A stretch of DNA of 64,000 bases from Halocaridina rubra. Lineage: Eukaryota > Arthropoda > Malacostraca > Decapoda > Atyidae. The notes below the pieces were generated by a model. It was given only the letters and a program-made list of their open reading frames with translations. It did not search any database and was not told the DNA's origin. Both the position numbers and the translations under genes were made by a program. The stretch covers positions 5,001-69,000 of the forward strand of contig JAXCGZ010022644.1 of NCBI GenBank assembly GCA_037179515.1. Reading direction: 5' to 3'. Shown one piece after another: positions 38,614 through 51,093 of this stretch. Position 1 is the first letter of the stretch; each line of letters starts with the position of its first letter.

Positions 38614-38883
38614 ATCTTTTAAGTAAAGATAAACCCATACAAAGATGAATGAATATTCGAACGTCAGGGCTATGTAGGGTCTCCAAGAATGGGGTGGGGG
38701 GTTAAGAAGCTGCTTATTCAGTCAATAGGCTTCCAATATTTTCTTTTTTTTTTCTTTTACAGGATTTGGGAATCCCTTTTGATATGCGACAGGACTCCAG
38801 TTCATCCCCCTTCCTTTCACCCCCTTCATCCTTTGCATCTCCCCCCCTCCTCGAAATAGAAGGGATTGAAATGAGACGTTTTG

Positions 38884-39038
38884 GCTTCTTTTCTTCCAAG
38901 AAGTCTTTCCAAATCTTCCACGTCATGTGAAAGACTTTTATCGCATAAAGTGTCCCGAAAGATTTTTTCTTTTCCCCACAAGGTTCATTTGATTTAGATT
39001 TTTTTTTTCTCGACTCTCAGTCTTCCACGTTATGTTCT
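38884..39038. repeat. old minisatellite, left part (before LINE)
   Basis: One unit containing CTTTCCAAATCTTCCACGTCATG, TTTTATCGCATAAAGTGTCCC and CACAAGGTTCATTTGA, plus the first part of a second unit (CAGTCTTCCACGTTATGTTC). It is interrupted by the LINE and resumes at 42004. Confidence 0.7.
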
Positions 39039-39044
39039 TTGCAT
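39039..39044. repeat. left target-site duplication of CR1/Jockey-like LINE
   Basis: TTGCAT, repeated at 42004-42009. The sister minisatellite units show the uninterrupted form (ATCGCATAAA). Confidence 0.75.
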
Positions 39045-39480
39045 TAGCGAATCATGGCTGTATCCGTCAATTAATAATGCATTTATTAATATTCCTTCAT
39101 ATAATATTTATCGCTATGACAGTGGTAGAGGTGGAGGTGTATGTTTATATGTTAAAAATTATTTGAAGGCCACTGAACTAAATCTTGAAACTGAGAAGCA
39201 CGAAGGAGTGGAAGATAAATGGATCTCTGTCCAACATAAAAAGTTTCCTTCTATTATCATAGGCTGCGTGTACCGCCCACCCCAAAGCCTCGGTAACCTC
39301 TTTTAGCTATATTTTGGACGTTTTTTAAGGAGATAATTTTAAAAAAACAAACCAGTTTTTTATATATGGCGATTTTAATGATGATCAACTAAAAAGAGAA
39401 AATAAAATGAGTAGACTTATTAAGAATTTAAATCTAGAACAGATTTATAAACAAACCAACTAGAATCACTCCCACTTCAG
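39045..39480 (+). pseudogene. APE-type endonuclease domain, partial and frameshifted
   Basis: The first frame reads SESWLYPSINNAFI, RYDSGRGGGVCLYVK, KWISVQ and IIIGCVYRPPQS, the usual order of the central apurinic-type endonuclease motifs of LINE ORF2. It breaks at TAG 39304-39306. The following motif (DFNDDQLKREN) is in another frame from about 39371, and further breaks come before the RT ORF. The N-terminal third is missing because of 5' truncation. Not functional. Confidence 0.8.
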
Positions 39481-39673
39481 TTTCCCAAATCGATCTAGTA
39501 ATAACAAACTCCAAACATATGATAACTAAGTGTGACGTAATGCCAAGCCCTATAGCAGACCACGAGGAAATTGTAACGTCCCTAAATATTCGCACAAACC
39601 AAAGAGACAACCAATCTTTAAAACATTCAGATGCTTAAGAAATTATTCACAAGAATTACTTTGTAGTTTACTT

Positions 39674-41926
39674 ATGAATGAAGTACATAAATTAAATGAA
39701 ATTCTATATACCGATAATATTAATACACAAGTAAATACTTTAACCAGTGTCTTATCATCATGTATAGATCGATGTGCACCACTCGTGACAAGAGAAATAT
39801 TTCGTCCCCCCGCTCCTTGGATAACAGATGACATAAAAAACATTATGAAAGAAAGAGACAAACTACAAAATGAAGTAAAACTACAAAGAGATAATATCCC
39901 TTTAAGAGAAAAGTTTACAGAGCATAAGAAACAAGTAAAATCATTATTAAGTAACAGTAAGAAACAGTATTACAAAAACGAATTTCAAAACGCTAAAGGC
40001 AATATCTCTGATACATGGAAAATTGCTAAAACCATGCTTTCCAATAACTGTAATAAAAGTAGTAACATATCAATTATACCTGATGAGGTAGATGTAAGTG
40101 CTAAAGCAGAAGAGTTCAATAATTTTTTCGCTGAAGTGGGGAAAAAAACCTTTGAAAAAACAAAAAAAGAAATAATAAATGAAATCAATAATAGTAATGG
40201 TGGTAATAATAATGATGATGGTAGTAGTAATAATAATAGAAATGTTGATAATGGTGTAAATAATAATGATGGTGGTAGTAATGGTAATGATAATAGTGAT
40301 GATGGTAGTAATGATAATAATAATGTTCAAGAACATAGTGCATTCAATAGAAGTAATGATGTCTTTAACCCTACTACAGTAGATTGTAATACAGTAATCT
40401 TAGTAATAAAAAATCTGAAAGACTCTAATGCATATGGATCAGATGGAATTTGTTTTCGTTTTATTAGAGATTCATTATTTGTAATAGCTTATTATCTGAC
40501 GGTAATAATCAATACTTCCATAGTTACCAATATCTACCCAGATTTATGGAAAAATCCCCATGTAATTCCTGGTTTTAAAAATGGAAATCCTGACGACGTC
40601 TCTAACTATAGACCAATCTCTTTACTACCAATTTTATCAAAGATACTTGAAAAGATTGTTGCAAATCAGTTAAGTGAGTTTCTTGAAAAAAATAAACTTA
40701 TTGCAAAAAGTCAACACGGTTTCAGGCCAAAATTATCAACTGAAACTGCCTTATTGAAAATATCAGATGAAATATACAAAAATATAGATAATAAGAAAAT
40801 ATCATTGCTACTACTACTCGATCTTTCTAAAGCTTTTGATAGTGTACACCATACCATTCTATTAGAAAAATGCAAAAAAATGAACATTGACCCAAGCTGG
40901 TTCGAGAACTATTTAAAAAACCGCTACCAGTCAGTCAGAATAAAAGATGTAGTCTCAAGTCGCAAGAAGGTATTGTTTGGGGTCCCTCAGGGATCGATCC
41001 TAGGACCTATACTTTTTCTAATATATGTAAACGATCTAGTAAAATATTTACCTAACTGTTATGTCATTCAATATGCTGACGATACTCAAATCTTAATTGA
41101 AGGAGAAATTAATGATTTAGAAAATATTATTCGTAGAGCAGAAGAAATTTTGTATATGGCTAAACGTTACTTTCTAAAAAATGGTCTGTTACTTAATGAA
41201 ACTAAAACCCAATCTATTCTTATCGGATCCAGACAATTATTATCAGAAGTTGATGACAATCTTCATATAAATTTTAACGGTAATATCATTAAGCCAATGA
41301 ACTCGGTAAAGAACCTAGGTGTCTATTTTGACCGTTACATGAATTTTGAAATGCATATAGATGAAATTTATAAAAAAGTAATGGGTACTCTAATATATCT
41401 AAATAGGGTAAAAGACTCATTTGAAACATCAACTCGTATAATAATTGTCCAGTCCTTAGCTATGAGTTTAATTAATTACTGTCTCAAAGTTTGGGGATGT
41501 ACAAATAAGACTCAATTACAAAGAATACAAAAGTTACAAAACTTTGCAGCACGAGTGGCTGTTGGCAATATAAGAAAATACGAGCACATCTCTCCTGTTT
41601 TAAAAGATCTAGAATGGATAAAGATTAGAGATAAATATGTTTTTGATATATGTACCTTTGTTTTTAATATACTAAGAAACAATATTCCTGATTGCTTGTA
41701 TAATTTTTCTACAGTAAGCTCAGTTACCGGGTTAACTACCCGTCAAGGGGAAGATTTATTAGTACGAAGGTCTAAAACTGATATTGGCTCAAGAGATATA
41801 AACATTCGTGGACCTCATTTATATAATCAGCTTCCCAGAGAACTAAAAAATGCTGGTTCAGTGTATACTTTTAAATATAATCTTAAGAAGTTACTCTTAA
41901 AGGAAGATTTTACTTGTAAATTTTAA
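39674..41926 (+). CDS. LINE ORF2-type reverse transcriptase, 750 aa, open
   Basis: Reverse-transcribes the LINE transcript at a nicked chromosomal target (known role of the family). From the N terminus: the endonuclease-RT linker with APWITDDIK (about 46-54); an Asn/Asp/Ser/Gly-rich tract at about 170-222; then RT motifs GSDGICFRFIRDS, NYRPISLLPILSKILEKIV, QHGFRPKLSTETALL, LDLSKAFDSVHH (Asp383), GVPQGSILGPILF and YADDT (467-471, catalytic Asp469/470). The C-terminal GPHLYNQLPRELK module follows. The start is the first Met of the open frame. The frame is open further upstream towards the broken endonuclease, so natural translation would have begun earlier. All RT catalytic residues are present, but the element cannot be autonomous because the endonuclease is broken. 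Clade: CR1/Jockey group, tentative. Confidence 0.9.
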   Translation: MNEVHKLNEILYTDNINTQVNTLTSVLSSCIDRCAPLVTREIFRPPAPWITDDIKNIMKERDKLQNEVKLQRDNIPLREKFTEHKKQVKSLLSNSKKQYYKNEFQNAKGNISDTWKIAKTMLSNNCNKSSNISIIPDEVDVSAKAEEFNNFFAEVGKKTFEKTKKEIINEINNSNGGNNNDDGSSNNNRNVDNGVNNNDGGSNGNDNSDDGSNDNNNVQEHSAFNRSNDVFNPTTVDCNTVILVIKNLKDSNAYGSDGICFRFIRDSLFVIAYYLTVIINTSIVTNIYPDLWKNPHVIPGFKNGNPDDVSNYRPISLLPILSKILEKIVANQLSEFLEKNKLIAKSQHGFRPKLSTETALLKISDEIYKNIDNKKISLLLLLDLSKAFDSVHHTILLEKCKKMNIDPSWFENYLKNRYQSVRIKDVVSSRKKVLFGVPQGSILGPILFLIYVNDLVKYLPNCYVIQYADDTQILIEGEINDLENIIRRAEEILYMAKRYFLKNGLLLNETKTQSILIGSRQLLSEVDDNLHINFNGNIIKPMNSVKNLGVYFDRYMNFEMHIDEIYKKVMGTLIYLNRVKDSFETSTRIIIVQSLAMSLINYCLKVWGCTNKTQLQRIQKLQNFAARVAVGNIRKYEHISPVLKDLEWIKIRDKYVFDICTFVFNILRNNIPDCLYNFSTVSSVTGLTTRQGEDLLVRRSKTDIGSRDINIRGPHLYNQLPRELKNAGSVYTFKYNLKKLLLKEDFTCKF

Positions 41927-41972
41927 TTGTACACCCATATTTGAATACCCAATGTATGTTGGAAATAAAGTC

Positions 41973-42003
<31 letters not shown>

Positions 42004-42340
42004 TTGCATAAAAAAATGTCCCAAAAAAGTTTCTCCGTACTACGTAGTAGTATTAAGCTTCCTTCCAAGCATATTTCCTTATTACTTTTCCTGTAACATT
42101 GTATAGATGCGCAGTATTTGCTGTCTTTTCTCAAAGAATCGTGTCACATCTTCCACGTTATTAGAGTCTTTTTATCGTATAATTGTCCAGAAGTTTTTTT
42201 TTTTTTTTTTTTTTCGCTGTGAGGTTGATATGAAGCTCAGTATTCTTAGGCTTTCTTCCAAAAATTCTCTCCAAATCTTCCAAGTCATATGACTCTTTTA
42301 GCGAGAGAAAATCTCCCGAAAGACTTTTTCCTTAAGGTTG
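42004..42340. repeat. old minisatellite, right part (after LINE)
   Basis: Resumes with TTGCATAAAAAAATGTCCC, the second half of the interrupted unit. Two more diverged units follow (CATCTTCCACGTTATTAGAG at about 42148; AAATCTTCCAAGTCATATGA at about 42273). A T20 run lies at 42195-42214. Confidence 0.7.
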
Positions 42341-43098
<758 letters not shown>

Positions 43099-43499
43099 CA
43101 CCGCATGTTTCATAGAAGGGGTACGATTACTACCCTTCGTTTTTGAATGTGTACATTTTCATTTTCTTAACCAATAATTTGTAGTGAGTGCTACATGATA
43201 TTTGTTTAGACAGAAGTGTTTTGTATGTGTGTGTGTTTGTTCATAGTATATCCTTTTATTTGTTAAATTTTATGCACATGGTCGGATGTTCGCCGGCCAT
43301 TGCCATTGTTTTGTAATATTTTTGTCTCTTATTTGTAATATGCGCAAATAACCATTAGTGTTTTGTATAATACCCAACCAATAAGGAACATTTTAGAGAA
43401 CCTTTCATTATAAGTGATTAATGCGTATGTATGCCTGCTTTTGAACCATCCTTATCCCAGCTGGCTATATAATATAAAAACAGTCAGGGATATAAAGGG

Positions 43500-44092
43500 A
43501 ACCAACAGAAGACAGAGTCGTGATCTTTTTATTTTCAGAGAACAAACACAGTTTCAGGTTCAAAGATGATCACTATTACAGGGCCAACACTCTTAAACAA
43601 TATTCCAGACATCTTAAAAATTCATCCTCATTCACCGCTTTCAAAGGCAAACTATATAGTTTTCTTTTGGACAAATAGTAACTGCTCACACACTAATCAA
43701 ACGTAATGATTTAATGCAATTTCCCTTAACACAAACCATTCTGCATGTAAATAGATATCGCCTTTTTTCTATTTCTAAGTTAAGAACTAATTATTCTCAT
43801 TGTAAGGAATACAAATATGGTGATAATCCTGTATCGAGTGTTACTATTACTACTTTATTAGTAACATTAAATTGTTAAAATTTTTATTACAGTATGATCA
43901 TTGTTATTATAATATTATATGTATCTGTTAACTCAAGGTAATTTTCATTTTCTAGGAATGCTATACTTCTTTTTATTATGTATTACCCTCTTATTTATTA
44001 GTTCAATTACATGTCTACTAACAAGTGTAATTTCAGTTTTGTAACATAATAGCCATTGCCATATGGAAATAAATGTTTGTTTGTTTGTTTGC
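43500..44092 (+). pseudogene. LINE C-terminal end with TTTG tail
   Basis: One frame reads RTNTVSGSKMITITGPTLLNNIPDILK. After a one-base loss in an A run it continues SSFTAFKGKLYSFLLDK then stop (about 43680). This is the usual C-terminal GP.L.N.LP and FK..L module of CR1/L2/Jockey-type LINEs. The 3' untranslated region ends at GGAAATAAATG and a (TTTG)n tail. Everything upstream is truncated or too decayed to read. Confidence 0.75.
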
Positions 44093-44249
44093 TTTGCAAT
44101 TCTTTGTTTTTGCAAAGAAAGTACATGAGTCTTGAGTGTATGGCAATATTTCATGGATGTGTGTGCATGAGAGAGAGCGATAGATAGATAGATAGAGTAT
44201 ATCATCCCCCCTTTCATAGCTTCATTTTTTCTCTTGACCATAGTGATTT

Positions 44250-44402
44250 TTTATTTATTTATTCAGATAACTGTACATGGGGACATGTGCACATGGGCAC
44301 TCCCAGTGATATTGCAGTTGATAAACATTACAATCTATTTGGTTATGTATAAATAAAATATTAATAGAATTTGCAATTACTTTTAAATATCATAGCAAGT
44401 GA
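44250..44402 (-). mobile_element. family D retroposon, 5'-truncated copy 3
   Basis: The last 150 bp of the family, with the ACAGTTATCTGAATAAATAA end and poly(A) (T6 on the plus strand). AGTGA occurs at both edges (44244-44248 and 44398-44402), a possible short target duplication. Confidence 0.82.
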
Positions 44403-44647
44403 ATATTTATTTCTCCATCCTGTTTCCAGCTATATATAAACCTCTTTGACTTATGCCATTCTCAACTTTCTAGCAATCCGTTAAAGACAAAGAACTTAGT
44501 GTCTTGAGACTCAATATTGTACTTTATTATACTGGTCCTTTTTGGCAACTTTAAAGTATAACGTATTATTCACCTCCAGAACTTTAAATGTATCTCCGAA
44601 ACAGATAATTTCCGTAGCACCCGCGTAGATTCTTTTCCTCCAGACGA

Positions 44648-44685
<38 letters not shown>

Positions 44686-44701
44686 CATTATTATCATTAT
44701 T

Positions 44702-44732
<31 letters not shown>

Positions 44733-45098
44733 TATAAGTTGGATTGCAGATAATTCAGGTGTTCTTGAATGCCACCTTTTCAAATTCCATAAAAGGGTTT
44801 GTTGCTAAAGAGAGAGGTTGTCGCAATTGTCCGTCATTTTTATATACCAAATACATATGTGGGCGACGTGCTTGTCATCACCTTCTCTTTCGCATAAATA
44901 CTTGTATCTGAAACGCATATATATGAACATTGCAATTATATATGGAGGACACGACAGTACTTTCAGTGTTTAACACCTTTGCTTCAATGATTTTTAACTC
45001 GTTTGTATTATATGCGGATTGTGCCTCTGACACGCCTTATTACAATTGTGAATACGAAGTAGCAGGAACACGCACTCCATTAAATAGATTAGTAGAAA

Positions 45099-45102
<4 letters not shown>
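44403..45102. other. gene-free stretch with ATT array
   Basis: An interrupted ATT array lies at 44650-44732. Otherwise nothing recognised. Confidence 0.5.

Positions 45103-45149
<47 letters not shown>
45103..45149. repeat. (GA)n array, left of SINE-A copy 8
   Basis: Perfect dinucleotide repeat. Confidence 0.95.
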
Positions 45150-45152
<3 letters not shown>

Positions 45153-45154
45153 TA

Positions 45155-45345
45155 GTCACCGTGGCTCAAACGGTAGCGTCCGCGACTCTGAGGCGTCAGG
45201 TCGAGGGTTCGCGCCCCGTCACGGTCTGAGGTTAGCAAGGGCATGCAATCAGATAACTATTACATCTGCCAAAACAAGTCCTTTGCATGAAGGCAACCGT
45301 CCTAGCCCTTGGTTGAAAAGGGAGTCCGTGACGTAAAACCGGAAC

Positions 45346-45346
<1 letters not shown>
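45155..45346 (+). mobile_element. SINE-A copy 8, inside a GA array
   Basis: Full-length plus-strand copy with good A and B boxes (GGTTCGCGCCCC). Its GGAACA 3' end runs straight into GA repeats, and GA repeats also precede the 5' end. It probably inserted into the array. Confidence 0.9.

Positions 45347-45422
<76 letters not shown>
45346..45422. repeat. (GA)n array, right of SINE-A copy 8
   Basis: Dinucleotide repeat with one GG slip. Confidence 0.95.
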
Positions 45423-46472
<1,050 letters not shown>

Positions 46473-46509
46473 TTTCATGAGAAGCACGTGAATATTGTAT
46501 ATGTGGATG

Positions 46510-46636
46510 GTTATGTCTACGTAAGGAAATTGAAAGAAATTTTGAGGTCCTTGGGATTTTCAAGAGTATTTATTTGCGACTCATCTTCAGAGGTATCACC
46601 TCAAAATTCCTTTAAATCTCCTTACGTAGCTATAAC
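46510..46636. mobile_element. 127-bp MITE-like element with 39-bp inverted repeats
   Basis: 46510-46548 (GTTATGTCTACGTAAGG...) is the imperfect inverted repeat of 46598-46636 (...CCTTACGTAGCTATAAC), with a 49-bp spacer. No ORF. It lies between two TA arrays. A clean target-site duplication was not seen, so the superfamily is open. Confidence 0.8.
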
Positions 46637-46637
46637 G

Positions 46638-46724
<87 letters not shown>
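46638..46724. repeat. (TA)n array beside MITE-like element
   Basis: About 43 units with one slip. Confidence 0.95.
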
Positions 46725-46726
<2 letters not shown>

Positions 46727-46858
46727 CAGACTGAATATTACCCTTGTATGTGTTAGCGATGTTCGAGTATATCTGTTGAGCACTTCAAGTTTTAGACAAA
46801 AGCTCAGCAAATATTGTTAAATTTATTTCTAAAATCTGGCTTTCCTATTTACTTGCAG

Positions 46859-46891
46859 GAAAAATTCCAGCCATTGAGAAGACAGTATTTA
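46859..46891 (+). other. candidate 33-nt microexon
   Basis: Preceded by a branch-like CTAAA, a pyrimidine tract and TTGCAG; followed by GTAAGTATG, a near-ideal donor. The length is a multiple of three. Phase 0 gives EKFQPLRRQYL; phase 1 gives KIPAIEKTVF flanked by split codons. No homologue recognised. May be chance. Confidence 0.38.
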
Positions 46892-48087
46892 GTAAGTATG
46901 CTTATTTTGTTTTCCTTTTTTAAGAGTAGCACCTTACAGAAGCTAAATATGGTAACCTCTGTAAAATGTAGACAAATGCAGGTATCCTGTATTGTTAAAG
47001 TCTTCGAATGCACAGAGCGACTGTACAACAACATTTATAACAATATAAAATGTAGATGGATACGTATATTTGATGTGAAAGAGATAATTAGAGAAAAGGG
47101 AAGGTATAATAATTGTTTAGATTACACACCTAATTCTAAAACATGACCACACAACACGTGAGAAGGTGTAATTCTTTTGCTCACCATGATAATGAAGCAC
47201 CCCATCCGATAGTTAAAGCCAGTGGTGGAACATTGTCTTGACTGGTGCAGAAGTAAGTATAGGCAGACTTCTCCCTTTTGCAGCTCTGCGCCTTAAAAGC
47301 AATTAATTATTTTCCAGTTCGCGTAACTTATGTGGGTTGAGGATTCCACCGCAAGGCATTTTGACCTTTTGAAGCCGCATGTATAAAGTTGATAGTCCAT
47401 CTTGCTGTGCTTCCCACGTTCATGGAAGAGTTCTCGCAAAAGTTTAAAATTAATTTTTACATTCGACTGTATTCATATATTTATCTCTGTCCATTTACAT
47501 AAGTCATTTCTGAGATAAAACTCTAGAAAAGACTTTTCATCTTTGTCGAAGTCAGTATTCGCGATGACACATGACACTTATTTCAGCATTGACCACTTAT
47601 GTATTTTAAGTGAAGAATGCGGAAGATTACATTATACTCCCAAGGAAATTAGAATTTCCATTGATACTTTTAATATGTTATCCAACACTTAAACCTGGGT
47701 AAATATTGAACTCATAAAGAAGTATTTCGGAAATGCAAAGGACTACGTGGGGATAAGATGCAGTTAGTCTACAATGGTCTGCTGAGGTTTACGCTCAGCT
47801 ATAAAGCCTTGAGCACGTTTTTGAGCTTGCATCATTTGATAACGTTAAAGGTCCCAATGCCTCGTCATTGTTTTTTATTTTGTTTTTATAGTCTGCGATA
47901 GGAGAAACTTTTCCTATTCCTTCATATATGATTGAACTGAAACTACTGAAGATATGAATTACGATTCCATCATTTTATAGCCTTTGTCAACTCAGTAGGT
48001 TGAAGAGAGTACATCACAATATAATAGAAGAAAAAAGGCCCATTATACTGCCCTCTGTTTTCCAAAAAATATGTTAAGGTCTTAATA

Positions 48088-48128
<41 letters not shown>

Positions 48129-48485
48129 GTAAATGAAGAGGTTAAAAATATTAAAGCTTCAGTAAAAAAGGTGTTGATTTTGGTCAAAGTTTCTTGTATA
48201 ACTTAATCATTTTTGTTCCGCCCTAACTGTATGTGGGGAGGGGATGAAGTTGCATCATTCGAATTCGTGAGGCTTATATTTAAGACATCTTTTCGAAGGG
48301 AACTCACTAGGGTTCACTAGTGTTATGCCTAAAACAGGCGGTGTCTCTTTTAAGTTGAAAGTTAATTGTCATATTCAGTGAATTTTGGGCCCTTTACACT
48401 AAGATACGTTGTCTTTTAGTTTTGGTTTGGATAAGAGCGTTGCTGTTGTACTGGCTGCTTGCTTTGCAGTTTAATAAAAATTTTA
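46892..48485. other. gene-free stretch
   Basis: Contains an AAT array at 48086-48127. No gene or repeat family recognised. Confidence 0.5.
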
Positions 48486-48486
48486 C

Positions 48487-48503
48487 TGATAATAATAATA
48501 ATG

Positions 48504-48551
<48 letters not shown>

Positions 48552-48560
48552 GTAATAATA
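48487..48560. repeat. (AAT)n array
   Basis: Interrupted triplets. Confidence 0.93.
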
Positions 48561-48728
48561 ACAGTTACATATAATATATTCCTCTTGATGGAAGATGTCT
48601 TGTTCTAAAATCTTAAATGATAAATTCTTACAACTCGTGGGTGGGTATATGACTCTAGTTGATACTTGCAAATATCACTGATGAAATGTTTTTAAGCTAT
48701 GTAAATCATAAATTTTGGAAAAAAAATT

Positions 48729-48730
<2 letters not shown>

Positions 48731-48795
<65 letters not shown>
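48731..48795. repeat. (AT)n array
   Basis: About 32 units. Confidence 0.95.
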
Positions 48796-48799
<4 letters not shown>

Positions 48800-49266
48800 G
48801 CTGGGGGACGAACATTTTCCCCATAGTGCAGCCCTATCTCTTGAAGGTACTGAATTGTCTTTAACCCCATACATCTAATGTAGCACTCACTGTGTTGGCC
48901 AAAGGGCACCGCTACACGAAGAACTTGATTATATTCCCCTCCTTATCCTTAGATAACTGTTAAGGAAAACGGGAGCCTTTTCCCACATTCCGCACCTTCA
49001 GAGGCATTAGAAGAACTGGAAGGTCTAGTTTAATTACCCATTTTAGAGCCTCTGAAGTGACCAAAATTTTAGGTTCGTTTGGTTGGTTTTAGTCATTTGC
49101 ACCTTGACCCCCGTGAAGTGCTGAATTGTCCAGCTCTAGTTCATACACACTGTAACGGATTTCAATTTGATTTTAATAATACTGTGATATCCTAACTGTA
49201 GTCACGACGACTATATTAGATCTTAAAATCATTTACCTTTTCATTAGTCTATGTTTCTCGCAGAAT
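48796..49266. other. gene-free stretch
   Basis: Nothing recognised. Confidence 0.45.
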
Positions 49267-49495
49267 AAGTCGATGTTAAGTCTTCCTTCAGTTACGGTTC
49301 TTTTTCTATGCCTACAGCTACCCTGAATATTCTTGGATTTTCATCACACATCTTTTATTATATCTTCACATCTGACAAGTCATTACACTCTTCATCTCTG
49401 TTTCTCTTTATGTATTCTTCGTGCCCAGGCCCGATAAGGGCTGTTTTATTTTTATTTTTTTTTTTGGGGGGGGCCGTCCTGGTGTCACATAAAAA
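49267..49495 (+). mobile_element. family B copy, 5'-truncated
   Basis: Runs from GTTAAGTCTTCCTTCAGTTA through CACATCTGACAAGTCATTAC and CGTGCCCAGGCCCGATAAGG to CGTCCTGGTGTCACA, then an A10 tail. Confidence 0.85.
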
Positions 49496-50249
49496 AAAAA
49501 ATAGGCTATTTGGGGATAAACATAAATGCTCTTGCTATTCTGTAAATTCTGTTCCTGATAAAATAACTAGGCTAATGGAAAAAAAAAGGCTCGAAAAACT
49601 TCTTAAAAAATATGAAATAGAATGAGGGTAATACTTTGAAGAGATTAAGGCCAAAAGGAGAACTTTTGATGGGGAAATATAATCCGATAACACTATTATC
49701 CTATTATGTCGATTGGATGATGTAACATGAGTGGAAGAGAAGCGATAACTTTTAATATGGGACAATGACTTGTTGCCCATTTTATTATCAGAGCACACAC
49801 AGTCGTTTGAATTTGATGCTTCTGAAACATTTTTTTCAGAAATGGCTGTACAAGACTTATTTTGAAAACGTCAAAATTGTAAAATTGTTCAACATAGTTT
49901 GAATGAGGCTTGAATTAAAATTAAGAAAATAATGATACTGTCTTAATGAATAGTGTTATCCTTCCATATATTTGATAGTATATAGTATACTATCATTTAA
50001 CAGCGTTGCAATTCAAATTTGATTTTTTTTTAAATTTTATATTGTCTGTTTTTCTTTTTTACACAATACGGTGACTGATTACTTTGATTGCTAAACATTA
50101 CTCTTACAAATTAGATTGAATTCTCTGGTTGCACGTTGTTTTCCAACGGATATGTGTGTATTCAGTTTCACGTCGTTTTGTCTCTCCAGTGATATTTTCG
50201 AAACTAAAATTATGAAGTGTTACCGTGTTCCGGAATTTGCGTTTTACGG
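49496..50249. other. AT-rich gene-free stretch
   Basis: Nothing recognised. Confidence 0.45.
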
Positions 50250-50607
<358 letters not shown>

Positions 50608-51093
50608 GAGAGAAGTCATTTGTGGGTTTCTTGACAACTGATTGGTCCACTTGACCTCTAAAATATACCAGGCATCGCTCTCTTCACTGAAGGAACCAGG
50701 TGATGTTTGTTGTTCTGACTTTTTATTTCTTCTAATGTAACCAACTAATGTAACCAACTTTTAGTAGTACTTTATTTAATGAAATCTTCCCCAGTAAAAG
50801 GAAGTTATTTGAATAAGTTTAAGTATTTTTATGTATTTCTGCAAGAATTGTGAATGAACCACAGCTGCATGTCACTTTTCCATAGGTCTCTAATACCTTG
50901 AGACTTGAAAACAAAATAATTTAGGAATTTTACCTAGTAAATAATTACTGAACTCAGTTGCTTACAATTATGTTGGAGATTATTGTTAAAAGAAAAATGC
51001 CTAAAAGAATGTACATGTAAAATAGCAGTGCCGTGGAATAATTGCTTTTTTTTTCTAGTATTATCATTTAGGTAACTCATTCCCTTATATTAA
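50608..51093. other. gene-free stretch
   Basis: Nothing recognised. Confidence 0.45.

Larger units (their letters stand above)
39045..42003 (+). mobile_element. CR1/Jockey-like LINE, 5'-truncated, with (ATT)n tail
   Basis: A 2.96-kb insertion starting within the endonuclease domain and ending GGAAATAAAGTCTTATT and an ATT array (41974-42001). It disrupts a minisatellite unit at TTGCAT. The 3' end layout (AATAAA, then ATT tail) is the same as in the relic ending at 21954. The RT part is intact while the endonuclease part has frameshifts. Confidence 0.9.
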
